A stretch of DNA of 64,000 nucleotides from Rhodospirillales bacterium (GTDB taxonomy: Bacteria > Pseudomonadota > Alphaproteobacteria > Reyranellales > Reyranellaceae). The notes beneath the pieces are model-generated. The model ran no database searches. It had not been told where the DNA came from and saw nothing but the letters and a program-made list of their open reading frames with translations. Made by a program: the position numbers and the translations under genes. Location: positions 1,950,501-2,014,500 of the forward strand of contig CP064988.1 of the NCBI GenBank assembly GCA_016699855.1, read 5' to 3'. Shown here piece by piece: positions 8,272 through 18,132 of this stretch (its first letter is position 1; each line of letters opens with the position of its first letter).

Positions 8272-10588
8272 TCATTCCTCGGCGCGGACCCGTTCACCGG
8301 CGCGCCAGGTGCCGGACGTGGTCTTGCCGTCCGCCGCCACGGCGACACCGTAGCCATCCGGCAGACCGTCGACAAACGTTCCATGGAAACGCGCGCCGTC
8401 GCGCTCCGTGACGATCCCCGCGCCATGGCGCTTGCCGGCGCGGAATCCGCCCTCGTAGCGCTGGCCCGACGGCAGCGTCTCGACGCCGGGACCCTCTAGC
8501 TCGCCGTCGCGCCACACGCCGGCGCGCGTCGCGGCGCCCGCGCCGGCGCCGACCACGCGCACCCCCGGCCCCTCCGGCTTACCGCCCTTGACCTCGCCGG
8601 CGTGGCGCTCGCCCGGCGCCAGCGCGAACACGCCGGCGCCTTCCGGCACGCCGGCGCGCCAGTCGCCCTCGTAGCCGCGGCCGTCGGTGGTGCGCAGCGT
8701 GCCCAGACCGTCGAGCGCGTCGTCCTTCCAGTCGCCGGCCTGCCGCTCGCCGGTCGGCAGCTCGGCCACGCCGAGCCCGGCCCGCTTGCCGTCGGCCATG
8801 ATGCCGACGAAGCCGCCGCCGCCTTCGAACGTCGCCGACACGGCGCCCGGCAGGTCGGGTTTGCCGGCCTCGGCGGCGCGGATGCGCGCCTCGCCGGCGC
8901 GTTCCAGCGCCCGGGTCCGCGCCAGCTCGGCGCGCTCCGCCTCGGCCTGGGCGCGCGTGGCGCCCTGGCGTGTGGTCTCCACCAGCTTGTCGCGCGCCGC
9001 CGCGTTGGTCGCCGTCGACGCCCCGCTGGACTTGCCGGACGCGGCCGGCGCGCCGGCGACGGGGCCGGGCGCGCGTCCCAGAATCTCGTCGATCGAACCC
9101 GGCGCGCCGGGCTTGCCCGCAACGCCCGGCTCTGCGCCGCCCGGCTTCACCGGCACCGGCTCGCCCTTGGGTTCGATCCGGCCCGGCGTCGCGCCGGCCT
9201 CGGGCTTGGCGGGCAGGCGCGGCATGGCGTAGCCGGGGTCGGTCTCGCCGCCCGGCGCGGCCGCGGGCTTCGGCGCGGCCGCCGACGGCGTGGCGCCGGG
9301 CTTCGCCTCGGCGATGGCCGTGGGCCCGGTCGGCTTGACCGGCACGACGGGACCGGTCTCGGTGGTCGGCGGCTTGTCGCCGCCGCGCAGCAACGCCCAA
9401 GCGCCACCACCGGCAACCAGCATGACCGCCGCGGCGATCGCCAACTGGACGGCGCCGATCCGCGCGCGCCGGGGCGGCGGGGCGTCGGACGCCATAGGCA
9501 CAGCCTGAAGGCGCGCGTCGCCGCCATCGCGCGTCGCGCCACCAAGACGGCGCGGCGCGGCCACGGCCGGCGCCGGCGTGGCGGACGCGACCGGCGGCTC
9601 GGCGGCGGCGGCCTTGGCCTGCGCGGCCCGCGCGCGCGCCGGAATCGGGTCGGACATGACGCGCGTGCGCGCCGCGCTGTCGGCGCCGGGGCCATCGGCG
9701 GCGGCGGCCGAGGCGACGCCGAACCGCGCGCGCCATGACGCGATGTCGGCGGGGCGGTCCTCGGCGTGCACCGCCAGGCCCCAGTCGATGGACTCGAGGA
9801 AGGCGCGGTCGAAGCCGGCGATTCCCGCCTCGACCAGCGGTCGATAGGGATCCTTGCGCACGCGCGACGGCGCCTCGGGCGGCGGAGCGCCCGCGATCGC
9901 GTGGTAGGCGACCGCCGACAGGCCGTAGATGTCGGTCCACGGCCCCTGCTCGCCCTCGACCTCGTACTGCTCGATCGGCGCGTAGCGCGGCGTGACGATG
10001 CTGGTGAGGGTGGCGCCACCCCGGCCCAGCGCCGCGCGCGGCGCCGAAATCGATCAGCACCGGCGAGCCGTCGGGCCGCACGATGATGTTGGACGGCTTC
10101 AGGTCGCGGTGCAGGAATCCGGCGGCGTGGACCTGCGCCAGCCCGTCGGCGATACCGTCGACGATGGCGCGCACGCGCGCCGGCGGCAGACGACCGGGAC
10201 CGGCCAGCAGCGGTCCCAGCGGCGTGCCGGCCTCGTGCTCCATCACCATGTAGGCGGTGCCGTTGGCCTCGAAGAAGCGCAGCACCGGCACGATGTTGCG
10301 ATGGCGGAAGCGCGCCAGCACGCGGGCCTCGTCGAGGAAGCGGTCCAGACCCCAGCGGTAGTCCTCGGCCAGCTTGCGGCTGCGCGGCGCCACCGTGGCG
10401 CCCTCGGCGCGGACCGCGAACTCGACCGGCAGGTACTCCTTGATCGCGACCTGCTTGCGTAGCGTCGTGTCGGTGGCGAGATAGGTGATCCCGAACCCGC
10501 CATGGCCCAGCACGCTGTCGATGCGGAACTCGTTGAGCTGATGGCGCGGCGGCAGCGCGTTGGGATAGTCGGCGGCGGCGGTGGTCAT
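8272..10588 (-). CDS. Ser/Thr protein kinase with transmembrane segment and C-terminal MORN repeats (one-base frame break)
   Basis: About 772 codons read across one frame break. The N-terminus is a eukaryotic-type kinase: glycine loop GHGGFG (28-33), catalytic VAIK Lys50, HRDLKPSN (160-167) and DFG (180-182). The frame breaks at 10031-10040 in a GCGCGCG run. One extra base is suggested, because the other frame continues as GRGGATLTSIVTPRYAP, the activation segment. After the C-lobe come a low-complexity linker, one hydrophobic segment (QLAIAAAVMLVAGGGAWALL), a long Pro/Ala/Gly periplasmic-type stretch and a coiled Arg/Glu/Ala segment. About six MORN repeats follow (YEGDWRAGVPEGAGVF, YEGGFRAGKRHGAGIV) to the end. 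A membrane kinase with an extracytoplasmic MORN sensor is inferred. Substrates are unknown. Confidence 0.8.
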
Positions 10589-10680
10589 GGCATCCCGACC
10601 GGCGGCGGCGGAAGCGCCGGAATCCGGACGCTAATAGCGCCCGGAATCGGGCGGGAAAAGGGCCGCGACGCGGACGCGCG

Positions 10681-11637
10681 CTACGCCGATGCGATCCAGC
10701 GCCGCCAGATCCACAGCACCGCCACCGTCAGCGCCGCGCCGGCCAGCATGTCGACGAAATGGTGGCTGCCGTAGACCGGCACGCCCGCGAGCAGCGCGGC
10801 GTTGACCGCCAGCGCCATCGGGCCGACGAACCGCACGCTCCAGGTCGCGGCGATGATCAGCAGGCTGATCGTGGTGTGGAAGGACGGGCACACCACCAGC
10901 CCGGTCAGCTTCGAGAGGTCGAGCGTGCGCGTCTCGCCGGCGTGGGCGGCGACGATGTCCTTGATGAAGAACGCCTTGCCGCCGTCGGGAACGCCATGCG
11001 TGTGGTGCGCGCCCAGCGCCGGGAGCAGCGCGCCGAGCACGACCACGGCGAGCGCCGACAGCGCCAGCGCGCCGATGAACTCGCGCAGCCGCGCCGAGCG
11101 GCCGGTGAAGCCGAGGAACGCCGCCACCGCCATGATCTGCGGCACCGAGCTGGCGTAGAGCGCCGCCAGCGCGATCCGCATCCACACCGGCAGCGAGTCG
11201 GTGAAGCGCGCGTAGGCCGGCCAGTCGAGGCCCAGCGCGCGGTCGGCGGCGGCGAGGTGGCCGTCGACCATCGGCAGGCCCATGCGGATCAGCAGGTAGC
11301 TGGCCGGACCCGCGACCATCGTGAACGCGAAGAGCTGGCCGAGCGCGCCCAGCGTGTCGGCGATGCGCGGCCCGCGTCCGGTGGCGCCGTAGATATAGCC
11401 GATGCCGAGCAGCGCCACGGGCGCCAGCAGATGCAGCAGGAACGGACCGGGCGCGAGGCGGATGCCGGTCGCCAGCAGGGCGACGACGTCGAACAGGGCG
11501 AAGGCGGCGACCAGAAGCCAGACCACGCGCGAGCCGCGCGGCGCGGCGCGCCATGCCGCCAACAGCGAGGCGCGGGAGAGCGCGTTCGCCAGAGGTGCCG
11601 CGGCGGATGCCGGCGGCGGTGCGGTGTCGAGGCTCAC
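10681..11637 (-). CDS. PAP2-superfamily (Aur1/Ipt1-like) integral membrane protein
   Basis: A 318-residue polytopic membrane protein with six to eight hydrophobic segments. The C-terminal third has the two PAP2 signature motifs of the inositol-phosphotransferase-like branch: CPSFHTT and, about 35 residues on, GSHHFVDMLAG, whose His/Asp residues form the phosphatase/phosphotransferase site. It therefore probably acts on a lipid phosphate at the periplasmic face. The frame is open from 11739 with a TTG, but the GTG at 11637 has GAGGA five bases upstream and was chosen. The gene is flanked by the kinase gene downstream and an AT-rich spacer upstream. Confidence 0.75.
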   Translation of the reverse strand: MSLDTAPPPASAAAPLANALSRASLLAAWRAAPRGSRVVWLLVAAFALFDVVALLATGIRLAPGPFLLHLLAPVALLGIGYIYGATGRGPRIADTLGALGQLFAFTMVAGPASYLLIRMGLPMVDGHLAAADRALGLDWPAYARFTDSLPVWMRIALAALYASSVPQIMAVAAFLGFTGRSARLREFIGALALSALAVVVLGALLPALGAHHTHGVPDGGKAFFIKDIVAAHAGETRTLDLSKLTGLVVCPSFHTTISLLIIAATWSVRFVGPMALAVNAALLAGVPVYGSHHFVDMLAGAALTVAVLWIWRRWIASA

Positions 11638-11939
11638 GGCGTTCCTCGGGAGCGCGTCGGCGTCGGACGGGGATGCGTACGCATGGCGCGGGAAACTCCG
11701 GCCGGCCGGGCTGAAATGCGGTGACGAATCCGAAATCAAGGCGCCGGACCATCGTCTCGAAATTTAGGCGTGCGCAGCATGAACGTCAATAAAAATCGTT
11801 CATTCACAATTTAGTACGATAATTTCTTCATGTTATTTTGGGACACGGCCAATGACGATCGATGAACCCGGCGCCCTTGGCGCAGGCTGGAGGGGCTGAT
11901 AGGCAGCGCCGGCCGTCCCGTCCAACCGGAACAACGACC

Positions 11940-12923
11940 ATGCCACGCCTTCCACGCCGCCGCTTCGCCGCCCTCGCCGGCGCGAGCCTCGCGGCGCTGC
12001 CGCTCTCCTCCGCGCGCGCCCAGGCGTGGCCAGCCAAGCCGCTGCGGCTGATCGTGCCCTACCCGCCGGGCGGCACCACCGACACGCTGGCGCGCGTCAT
12101 CGCCGGCAAACTGGCCGAGCCGCTGGGCCAGCCGGTCCTCGTCGACAACAAGGCCGGCGCGGCCGGCAACATCGGCACCGATCTCGCCGCCAAGGCGCCG
12201 GCCGACGGCCATACGCTGTGCCTCGGCAACAACTCGACCCACGCCACCAACCAGACGCTGTTCCCCAACGCAGGCTTCGACGCCGCCCGCGACTTCGCCG
12301 GCATCAGCCTCGTGGCGACGGTGACGCACGTGCTGGTGGCGCATCCGGATTTCGCCGCCAAGTCGCTCGCGGCGCTGATCGCCGACGCCAAGGCGCGGCC
12401 GGGGAAGATCGACTACGCGTCCAGCAGCCCCGGATCGGCGTCGCATCTGGCGATGGAGCTGTTCAAGGGCGCGCTGGGAATCGACCTCACGCACGTGCCC
12501 TACAAGGGCGTGGCGCCGGCGGTGCAGGATCTGGTCGCGGGGCAGGTGCCGGTGGGGTTCATGACGCTGCCGGCGGTGAAAGGACAGATCGACGCCGGCA
12601 AGCTGCGCGCGCTGGCGGTCACGTCCGCCAAGCGCCACCCGACGCTGCCCGACGCGCCGACCATCGCCGAGGCCGCGATCCCCGGCTTCCTGGCCGACGC
12701 GTGGTTCGGGGTGTTCGCGCCCAAGGGCGTCGCCCCGGCGATCATCGCGCGGCTCAACGCCGAGATCCACAAGGCGCTGGCGGCGCCGGACGCGCGCGAC
12801 GCGATCGTGAAGGCTGGCTTCGACATCGTCACATCGACGCCGGCGGAGACCGACGCCTTCGTGACCGCCGAGATCGCCAAGTGGGCCGGGGTCGTGAAGC
12901 GCGCCGGCGTCAAGGCGGAGTGA
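11940..12923 (+). CDS. Bug/TctC-family tripartite tricarboxylate transporter substrate-binding protein
   Basis: A 327-residue periplasmic binding protein. It has a Tat-like signal (RRRFAALAG, cleavage after ARA), then the family hallmarks WPAKPLRLIVPYPPGGTTD, LGQPVLVDNKAGAAGNIG and HVPYKGVAPAVQDLVAGQV. Such proteins capture carboxylates or related solutes for TctAB-type permeases. No tctA or tctB gene is in the window, so it is an orphan Bug protein. The ATG at 11940 was chosen over an upstream ATG at 11862 because it begins the signal peptide. The ammonia-lyase gene starts nine bases downstream, so the two are likely co-transcribed. The AT-rich region 11740-11860 probably holds the promoter. 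Confidence 0.9.
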   Translation: MPRLPRRRFAALAGASLAALPLSSARAQAWPAKPLRLIVPYPPGGTTDTLARVIAGKLAEPLGQPVLVDNKAGAAGNIGTDLAAKAPADGHTLCLGNNSTHATNQTLFPNAGFDAARDFAGISLVATVTHVLVAHPDFAAKSLAALIADAKARPGKIDYASSSPGSASHLAMELFKGALGIDLTHVPYKGVAPAVQDLVAGQVPVGFMTLPAVKGQIDAGKLRALAVTSAKRHPTLPDAPTIAEAAIPGFLADAWFGVFAPKGVAPAIIARLNAEIHKALAAPDARDAIVKAGFDIVTSTPAETDAFVTAEIAKWAGVVKRAGVKAE

Positions 12924-12931
12924 GAATAGCC

Positions 12932-13861
12932 ATGACCCTCCCCACCGCCGACGACGTCGCGCGCGCCCATGAACGGATCGCGGCCAGCATCCGGCGCACG
13001 CCGGTGGTCGAGCTCGCGGCCGGCGCGTTCGGGCTGCCGGCGGCGCTGGCGGTCAAACTCGAATCGCTGCAGCACAGCGGCACGTTCAAGGGCCGGGGCG
13101 CGTTCAACAAGCTGATGGTGTCGCCGCCGGGACCGGCCGGCGTCGTCGCCGCGTCCGGCGGCAACCACGGCGCCGCCATCGCCTTCGCCGCCCGCGCGCT
13201 GGGCCACCGCGCCGAGATCTTCGTGCCCACGACGTCGAGCCCTGCCAAGGTCGAGCGCCTGCGCGCCTACGGCGCCACGGTGCATCAGATCGGCGACGTC
13301 TACATGGAGGCGCGCGCCGCCAGCGAGGCGCGCGCGCGGGAGACCGGCGCCACCATAGCCTCGGCCTACGACGATCCCGACGTGTTCTGCGGCGCCGGCA
13401 CGACGGCGCGCGAGTTCGAGGCGCAGGCGGCGTTCGACACGCTGCTGGTCGCGGTCGGCGGCGGCGGCTTGATCGCCGGCTGCGCGCTGTGGTGCGGCGG
13501 ACGCAAGCGGATCGTGGCGGTCGAGACCGAGGGCACGCCGACGCTGCACGCGGCGCTGGCGGCCGGACGGCCGGTCGACGTCGAGGTCGGCGGCCTGGCG
13601 GCCGACGCGCTCGGCGCCACCCGCATCGGCGCGCCGAACTTCGAGATCGTCGGCGGCGTGGTCCGCGACAGCGTGCTCGTGAGCGACGACGACGTGCGCG
13701 CCGCGCAGCGCGCCTTGTGGTCGGAGCTGCGGGTGATGGCCGAGCCGGCCGGCGCCGCCGGGCTGGCGGCGCTGCTGTCGGGCGCCTATCGGCCGGCGCC
13801 GGACGAGCGCGTCGGCGTGATCGTGTGCGGCGCCAACGTCGATCCGGCGTCGATCGGCTGA
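12932..13861 (+). CDS. PLP-dependent threonine/serine dehydratase-like enzyme
   Basis: A 309-residue fold-type II PLP enzyme. The Schiff-base lysine is in HSGTFKGRGAFNK (near residue 50), the phosphate/substrate loop is SGGNHGAAIAFAA, and the PLP phosphate-binding loop is VGGGGLIAG. The length matches single-domain ammonia-lyases that lack the C-terminal ACT regulatory domain. Family members deaminate L-threonine or L-serine, or act on hydroxyaspartate; the substrate is not determinable here. It follows the Bug gene by eight bases, which may couple uptake and catabolism. It converges with the esterase gene at 13866, leaving four bases between stops. Confidence 0.87.
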   Translation: MTLPTADDVARAHERIAASIRRTPVVELAAGAFGLPAALAVKLESLQHSGTFKGRGAFNKLMVSPPGPAGVVAASGGNHGAAIAFAARALGHRAEIFVPTTSSPAKVERLRAYGATVHQIGDVYMEARAASEARARETGATIASAYDDPDVFCGAGTTAREFEAQAAFDTLLVAVGGGGLIAGCALWCGGRKRIVAVETEGTPTLHAALAAGRPVDVEVGGLAADALGATRIGAPNFEIVGGVVRDSVLVSDDDVRAAQRALWSELRVMAEPAGAAGLAALLSGAYRPAPDERVGVIVCGANVDPASIG

Positions 13862-13865
13862 CGTC

Positions 13866-14795
13866 TCAGGGCAGACGCCAGCGGGCGAAGAAGCGCCAGA
13901 TCTCGGCGGTCGCGTCGAGCGCGGCCGAATGCGGGCCGACCATCGATTCCGGCAGGCCGCTGCGCGCGCCGCCGGGCCATTCATGGCCCAGCCCGCGCAC
14001 GAGGCTGTAGCGCACCTCGACGCCGTCGCGGCAGCCGCGCCACGCCAGCGTGTCGACGCCGCCGGAATCGTCGCGCGCCGCGGCGTCGGGACAGCCGTTC
14101 AGCGCGCGCCAGCGGCCGACGACGACGGCGAGCGGTTCCTTGGGATAGCGCCCGCCCCATGGCAGCGAGATCACGCCGCCCTCGACGGGATTGAGCGGAT
14201 CGCGGTCGCCGGAGAGATAGAAAACGGGCATGGCGCGGGCCGGCGCGCGCGGCGCCGCGACCATGATGCCGGCCACCGGCGCGATGGCGGCGACGCGCGG
14301 CGCCAGTTCCTGGCCGACGCGCTGGGCCATGCCGGCGCCGGACGAGAAGCCGGTGACGTAGACGCGGGCGGGGTCGATCCGGTGGCTGCGCGCCAGCGAC
14401 TCGATCAGGGCGGCGACCAGGCCGACGTCATCGCTGGCGCGGATGTTCGGCGAGCCGCGGCCGGAGCCGTCGTTCCACACCCGGGGATTGGTCGCGAACG
14501 ACGCCGGCCGGCCGGCGAAGGACGGCGAGGCGTCGGGCGCGGCGACGACGAAGCCCTCGGCCTCGGCCTTGCGGTCCCAGCGGTATGCGCGCGCCGCCTG
14601 CTCGCCGCCGCCGCCGGCGCCGTGCAGCACGATCACCAGCGGCGCGCCGGGCTTGGCCGAGGCCGGCGCGTGCAGCCAGTAGCCGCGTTCGACGCCGTCG
14701 ACCCTCAGCGTGCGCGGCTCGCCGGCGCGGGCGGGCGCGGACGCCAGCGCGAGCAGCGCCGCCAGCGACAGCAATCCCGATGTGAACGCGCGCAT
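13866..14795 (-). CDS. LpqC/PHB-depolymerase-like secreted esterase
   Basis: A 309-residue alpha/beta hydrolase with a Sec signal peptide (LLSLAALLALASAPARA). Seen motifs are LVIVLHGAGGGGEQ (oxyanion region), VYVTGFSSGAGMAQ (nucleophile serine) and GLGHEWPGG (catalytic His). The layout matches the LpqC family of polyhydroxybutyrate depolymerase and feruloyl-esterase-like enzymes. It probably hydrolyses ester substrates in the periplasm or outside the cell; the actual substrate is unknown. It overlaps nothing, and is 77 bases past the hydrolase gene at 14873-15820 on the same strand. Confidence 0.85.
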   Translation of the reverse strand: MRAFTSGLLSLAALLALASAPARAGEPRTLRVDGVERGYWLHAPASAKPGAPLVIVLHGAGGGGEQAARAYRWDRKAEAEGFVVAAPDASPSFAGRPASFATNPRVWNDGSGRGSPNIRASDDVGLVAALIESLARSHRIDPARVYVTGFSSGAGMAQRVGQELAPRVAAIAPVAGIMVAAPRAPARAMPVFYLSGDRDPLNPVEGGVISLPWGGRYPKEPLAVVVGRWRALNGCPDAAARDDSGGVDTLAWRGCRDGVEVRYSLVRGLGHEWPGGARSGLPESMVGPHSAALDATAEIWRFFARWRLP

Positions 14796-14872
14796 GAGGC
14801 CCCGCTCCGTGCCGATGGCGATACGGAGTCTACGCGCCGCCCTAGCGGTCCATCCCCGGCGCCGGAGGACCC

Positions 14873-15820
14873 TCAGCGTCCGAAGAACGCCGCCATGGCA
14901 CCCGCGGCCTCGTCGTTGGCGACCAGGCCCTGCTTGAGGAAGCGCGTCATCGAGAAGAAGCCGTGGATGGTGCCGGGAAAGTTGGCGTAGGTGGTCTTCA
15001 CGCCGGCGGCCAGCAGCTTCTCGGCGTACGCCTTGCCCTCGTCCTTGAGCGGATCGTAGCCGGCGGTCAGCACGTAGGCCGCCGGCAGGCCGGTGAAATC
15101 GCCCGACAGAAGCGGCGAGAGGCGCAGGTCGGCGAGGTCGGCGCCGGCCGGCACGTAGTGGCGCCAGAACCAGTCCATCAGGTCCTTGGTCAAAAAGTAG
15201 TTCCCGCCCAGCGTCCGGCGGGACTCGGTCTCCACCGTGCTGTCGGTGGCGGGATAGATCAGCATCTGGAAGGCCGGCATGCCCTCGCCCGCCCGCTTCA
15301 TCGCCTGGCACACCACCGCCGACAGCGCGCCGCCGGCCGAGTCGCCGCCGACCGCGAGCTTGCCGGCCTCGGCGCCGAACGCGGCGGCGTTGTCGCGGAT
15401 GTGGCGGAACGCGGCGATGGCGTCCTCGACCGGGGCCGGAAAGGGATGCTCCGGCGCCAGCCGGTAGTCGATCGCGACCACCTGGCAGCGGCTCTTGTTG
15501 GCGAGGCGCCGGCAGGTCGAATCGTGGGTCTCGAGGTTGCCGATCACGAAGCCGCCGCCGTGGTAGTAGACCAGCGTCGGCAGCGTGGTCTCGGCCACGC
15601 CGGCCGGCCAGTAGCGCCGCCAGCCGATCGGCCCGGCGGGCCCGGGCAGCGCCCCGTCCTCCACCTTGGCGACGTCCGGCGGATCGGCCTCGCCCGCCGC
15701 CGACATCTCGTCGGCCATCCGGCGCGCGTCGGCGGCCGGCAGGGTGTGCAGCTTGGGCCGGCCGGCGGCGGCGGCCTTCTCCATCAGGTCGAGAACGAAA
15801 GCGGCTTCGGCGTCGAGCAT
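14873..15820 (-). CDS. HSL-family (GDSAG) alpha/beta hydrolase
   Basis: A 315-residue cytosolic hydrolase of the hormone-sensitive-lipase family. It shows YYHGGGFVIGN (HGGG oxyanion hole), AVGGDSAGGALSA (nucleophile serine), a catalytic Asp in YDPLKDEG and the His in GTIHGFFSM near the C-terminus. Typical substrates are short acyl esters. The ATG at 15820 is preceded by GAGGAAAA, and the longer open frame upstream is rejected. It is divergent from the methylmalonyl-CoA mutase gene, with 116 bases between starts that must hold both promoters. Confidence 0.9.
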   Translation of the reverse strand: MLDAEAAFVLDLMEKAAAAGRPKLHTLPAADARRMADEMSAAGEADPPDVAKVEDGALPGPAGPIGWRRYWPAGVAETTLPTLVYYHGGGFVIGNLETHDSTCRRLANKSRCQVVAIDYRLAPEHPFPAPVEDAIAAFRHIRDNAAAFGAEAGKLAVGGDSAGGALSAVVCQAMKRAGEGMPAFQMLIYPATDSTVETESRRTLGGNYFLTKDLMDWFWRHYVPAGADLADLRLSPLLSGDFTGLPAAYVLTAGYDPLKDEGKAYAEKLLAAGVKTTYANFPGTIHGFFSMTRFLKQGLVANDEAAGAMAAFFGR

Positions 15821-15936
15821 GTCGTTTTCCTCATACGGGGGCGCCGCCGACGCGGCGTGCCGGCCTTTGCGGCGCCTTGTGCGATGCGGTAAGACCCCAC
15901 GCATAGTGCGGGAGCCGCCTGCGGCGGAGCAAGACC

Positions 15937-18093
15937 ATGGCCGATTTTCCGAACAAGTCCCTCGCCGACTGGGAGAAGCTGGCGCAGCGCGAGCTCAAGG
16001 ACAAGCCGCTCGCGGCGCTGGACTGGATGACCCCGGAGGGCATCCGGGTGAAGCCGCTCTACACGGCCGCCGACCTCGAGAACCTCGAGACGCTGGGCAC
16101 GGTGCCGGGCTTCCCGCCGTTCCTGCGCGGCCCCAAGGCGACGATGTACGCCGGCCGGCCGTGGACGGTGCGCCAGTACGCCGGCTTCTCGACCGCCGAG
16201 GAGAGCAACAAGTTCTACCGCGCCAACCTCGCCGCCGGGCAGCAGGGCGTGTCGGTGGCTTTCGACCTCGCCACCCACCGCGGCTACGACAGCGACCATC
16301 CGCGCGTGGAGGGCGACGTCGGCAAGGCCGGCGTGGCGATCGATTCCGTCGAGGACATGAAGATCCTGTTCGACGGCATCCCGCTCGACCGCATGAGCGT
16401 GTCGATGACCATGAACGGCGCCGTGCTGCCGGTGCTGGCCGGCTACATCGTCGCGGCCGAGGAGCAGGGCGTCAGCCAGGAGAAGCTGGCGGGGACCATC
16501 CAGAACGACATCCTCAAGGAGTTCATGGTCCGCAACACCTACATCTACCCGCCCGGCCCGAGCATGCGGATCGTCGCCGACATCATCGAGTACACGGCGA
16601 AGAACATGCCGAAGTTCAACTCGATCTCGATCAGCGGCTACCACATGCAGGAGGCCGGCGCGACGCAGGTGCAGGAGCTGGCGTTCACGCTGGCCGACGG
16701 GCTGGAGTACGTGCGCGCGGCGCTGGGCAAGGGGCTGGACATCGACGCCTTCGCGCCCCGCCTGAGCTTCTTCTGGGCGATCGGCATGAATTTCTTCATG
16801 GAGATCGCCAAGATGCGCGCCGCCCGCTTCCTGTGGGCCGAGCTGATCGCGCCGTTCGGACCGAAGAAGAGCGACAGCCTGGCGCTGCGCACGCACTGCC
16901 AGACCTCGGGCGTCTCGCTGACCGAGCAGGATCCGTACAACAACGTCGTGCGCACCACGATCGAGGCGCTGGCCGCCGTGCTGGGCGGCACGCAGTCGCT
17001 GCACACCAACGCCTTCGACGAGGCGATCGCGCTGCCGTCGGTGACCTCGGCGCGCATCGCGCGCAACACCCAGCTCATCATCCAGCACGAGAGCGGCGTC
17101 ACCAACGTGGTCGATCCGCTGGCCGGCAGCTACTACCTCGAGAGCCTGACCGCGAGCATGGTCGCGGAGGCGCGCAAGCTGATCCAGGAGGTCGAGGCGC
17201 TGGGCGGCATGACCAGGGCGGTCGAGGCCGGCATGCCGAAGCTGCGCATCGAGGAGGCCGCCGCGCGCCGCCAGGCCCGCGTCGACCGCGGCGAGGAGGT
17301 CGTGGTCGGGGTCAACAAGTACAAGCTCAAGCAGGAGGATCCGGTCGACATCCTCGACGTCGACAACGCCGCCGTGCGCGAGGCGCAGGTGACGCGGCTC
17401 AAGACGATCCGCGGCAAGCGCGACGCCGCGGCGGTCGCCGCCGCGCTGAAGGCGCTGTCCGACGCCGCCGCCGACGGCAGCGGCAACCTGCTCGACCTCG
17501 CGGTCAAGGCGACGCGGGCGCGCGCCACGGTGGGCGAGATCTCCGACGCGCTGGAGACGGTGTTCACGCGCCACAACGCCACGATCCGCTCGATCTCGGG
17601 CGTCTACAACCAGGGCTGGGAGGGCGACGAGGGCTACAAGCGCATCCAGTCGGAGATCGCCGCCTTCGCCGAGGAGGAGGGCCGCCGGCCGCGCATGATG
17701 GTCTGCAAGATGGGCCAGGACGGCCACGACCGCGGCGCCAAGGTGATCGCCACGGCGTTCGCCGATCTCGGCTTCGACGTCGATATCGGGCCGCTGTTCC
17801 AGACGCCCGAGGAGGCCGCGCGCCAGGCGATCGAGAACGACGTGCACGTGGTCGGCGTGTCGAGCCAGGCCGCCGGCCACAAGACGCTGGTGCCGGCGCT
17901 GATCGAGGCGCTGCGCGCGCAGGACGGCGGCGACATCCTCGTGGTGTGCGGCGGCGTCATCCCGGCGCAGGACTACGAGTTCCTGACCCGGGCCGGCGTC
18001 GCGGCGATCTACGGACCGGGCACCAACATCCCGAAGGCGGCGCACGAGATCCTGGCGCTGCTGCGCGGCGAGCGGAAGCTGGCCGCCGAATAG
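15937..18093 (+). CDS. scpA: Methylmalonyl-CoA mutase, large (B12-binding) subunit
   Basis: A 718-residue enzyme converting (R)-methylmalonyl-CoA to succinyl-CoA in propionyl-CoA assimilation. Residues 1-550 are the substrate-binding TIM barrel, with FPPFLRGPKATMYAGRPWT, GVSVAFDLATHRGYDSDHP and the active-site region ISGYHMQEAGA. The C-terminal cobalamin domain has GQDGHDRG near residue 597, whose His ligates cobalt, plus VVGVSSQAAGH and the GGVIP loop. Its length is that of the full-length catalytic chain in homodimeric or heterodimeric mutases. No small subunit gene is adjacent. The chaperone gene meaB lies 4 kb downstream on the same strand, with other genes between. No frame damage is seen. 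Confidence 0.97.
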   Translation: MADFPNKSLADWEKLAQRELKDKPLAALDWMTPEGIRVKPLYTAADLENLETLGTVPGFPPFLRGPKATMYAGRPWTVRQYAGFSTAEESNKFYRANLAAGQQGVSVAFDLATHRGYDSDHPRVEGDVGKAGVAIDSVEDMKILFDGIPLDRMSVSMTMNGAVLPVLAGYIVAAEEQGVSQEKLAGTIQNDILKEFMVRNTYIYPPGPSMRIVADIIEYTAKNMPKFNSISISGYHMQEAGATQVQELAFTLADGLEYVRAALGKGLDIDAFAPRLSFFWAIGMNFFMEIAKMRAARFLWAELIAPFGPKKSDSLALRTHCQTSGVSLTEQDPYNNVVRTTIEALAAVLGGTQSLHTNAFDEAIALPSVTSARIARNTQLIIQHESGVTNVVDPLAGSYYLESLTASMVAEARKLIQEVEALGGMTRAVEAGMPKLRIEEAAARRQARVDRGEEVVVGVNKYKLKQEDPVDILDVDNAAVREAQVTRLKTIRGKRDAAAVAAALKALSDAAADGSGNLLDLAVKATRARATVGEISDALETVFTRHNATIRSISGVYNQGWEGDEGYKRIQSEIAAFAEEEGRRPRMMVCKMGQDGHDRGAKVIATAFADLGFDVDIGPLFQTPEEAARQAIENDVHVVGVSSQAAGHKTLVPALIEALRAQDGGDILVVCGGVIPAQDYEFLTRAGVAAIYGPGTNIPKAAHEILALLRGERKLAAE

Positions 18094-18132
18094 CCGCGGG
18101 CCGCGCCGCGGTTCGGGGTCCGCGACAGGGCG

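Noticed and set aside
12026..13861. A 611-codon frame covering the Bug gene and the dehydratase
   Set aside because: The Bug protein is in a different frame with clear motifs; the real dehydratase starts at 12932.
15784..18045. A 753-codon open frame antisense to the methylmalonyl-CoA mutase gene
   Set aside because: The plus-strand mutase is unmistakable; in DNA this GC-rich, frames opposite or shifted to real genes are often open. The antisense product is Arg/His-rich with no domain.
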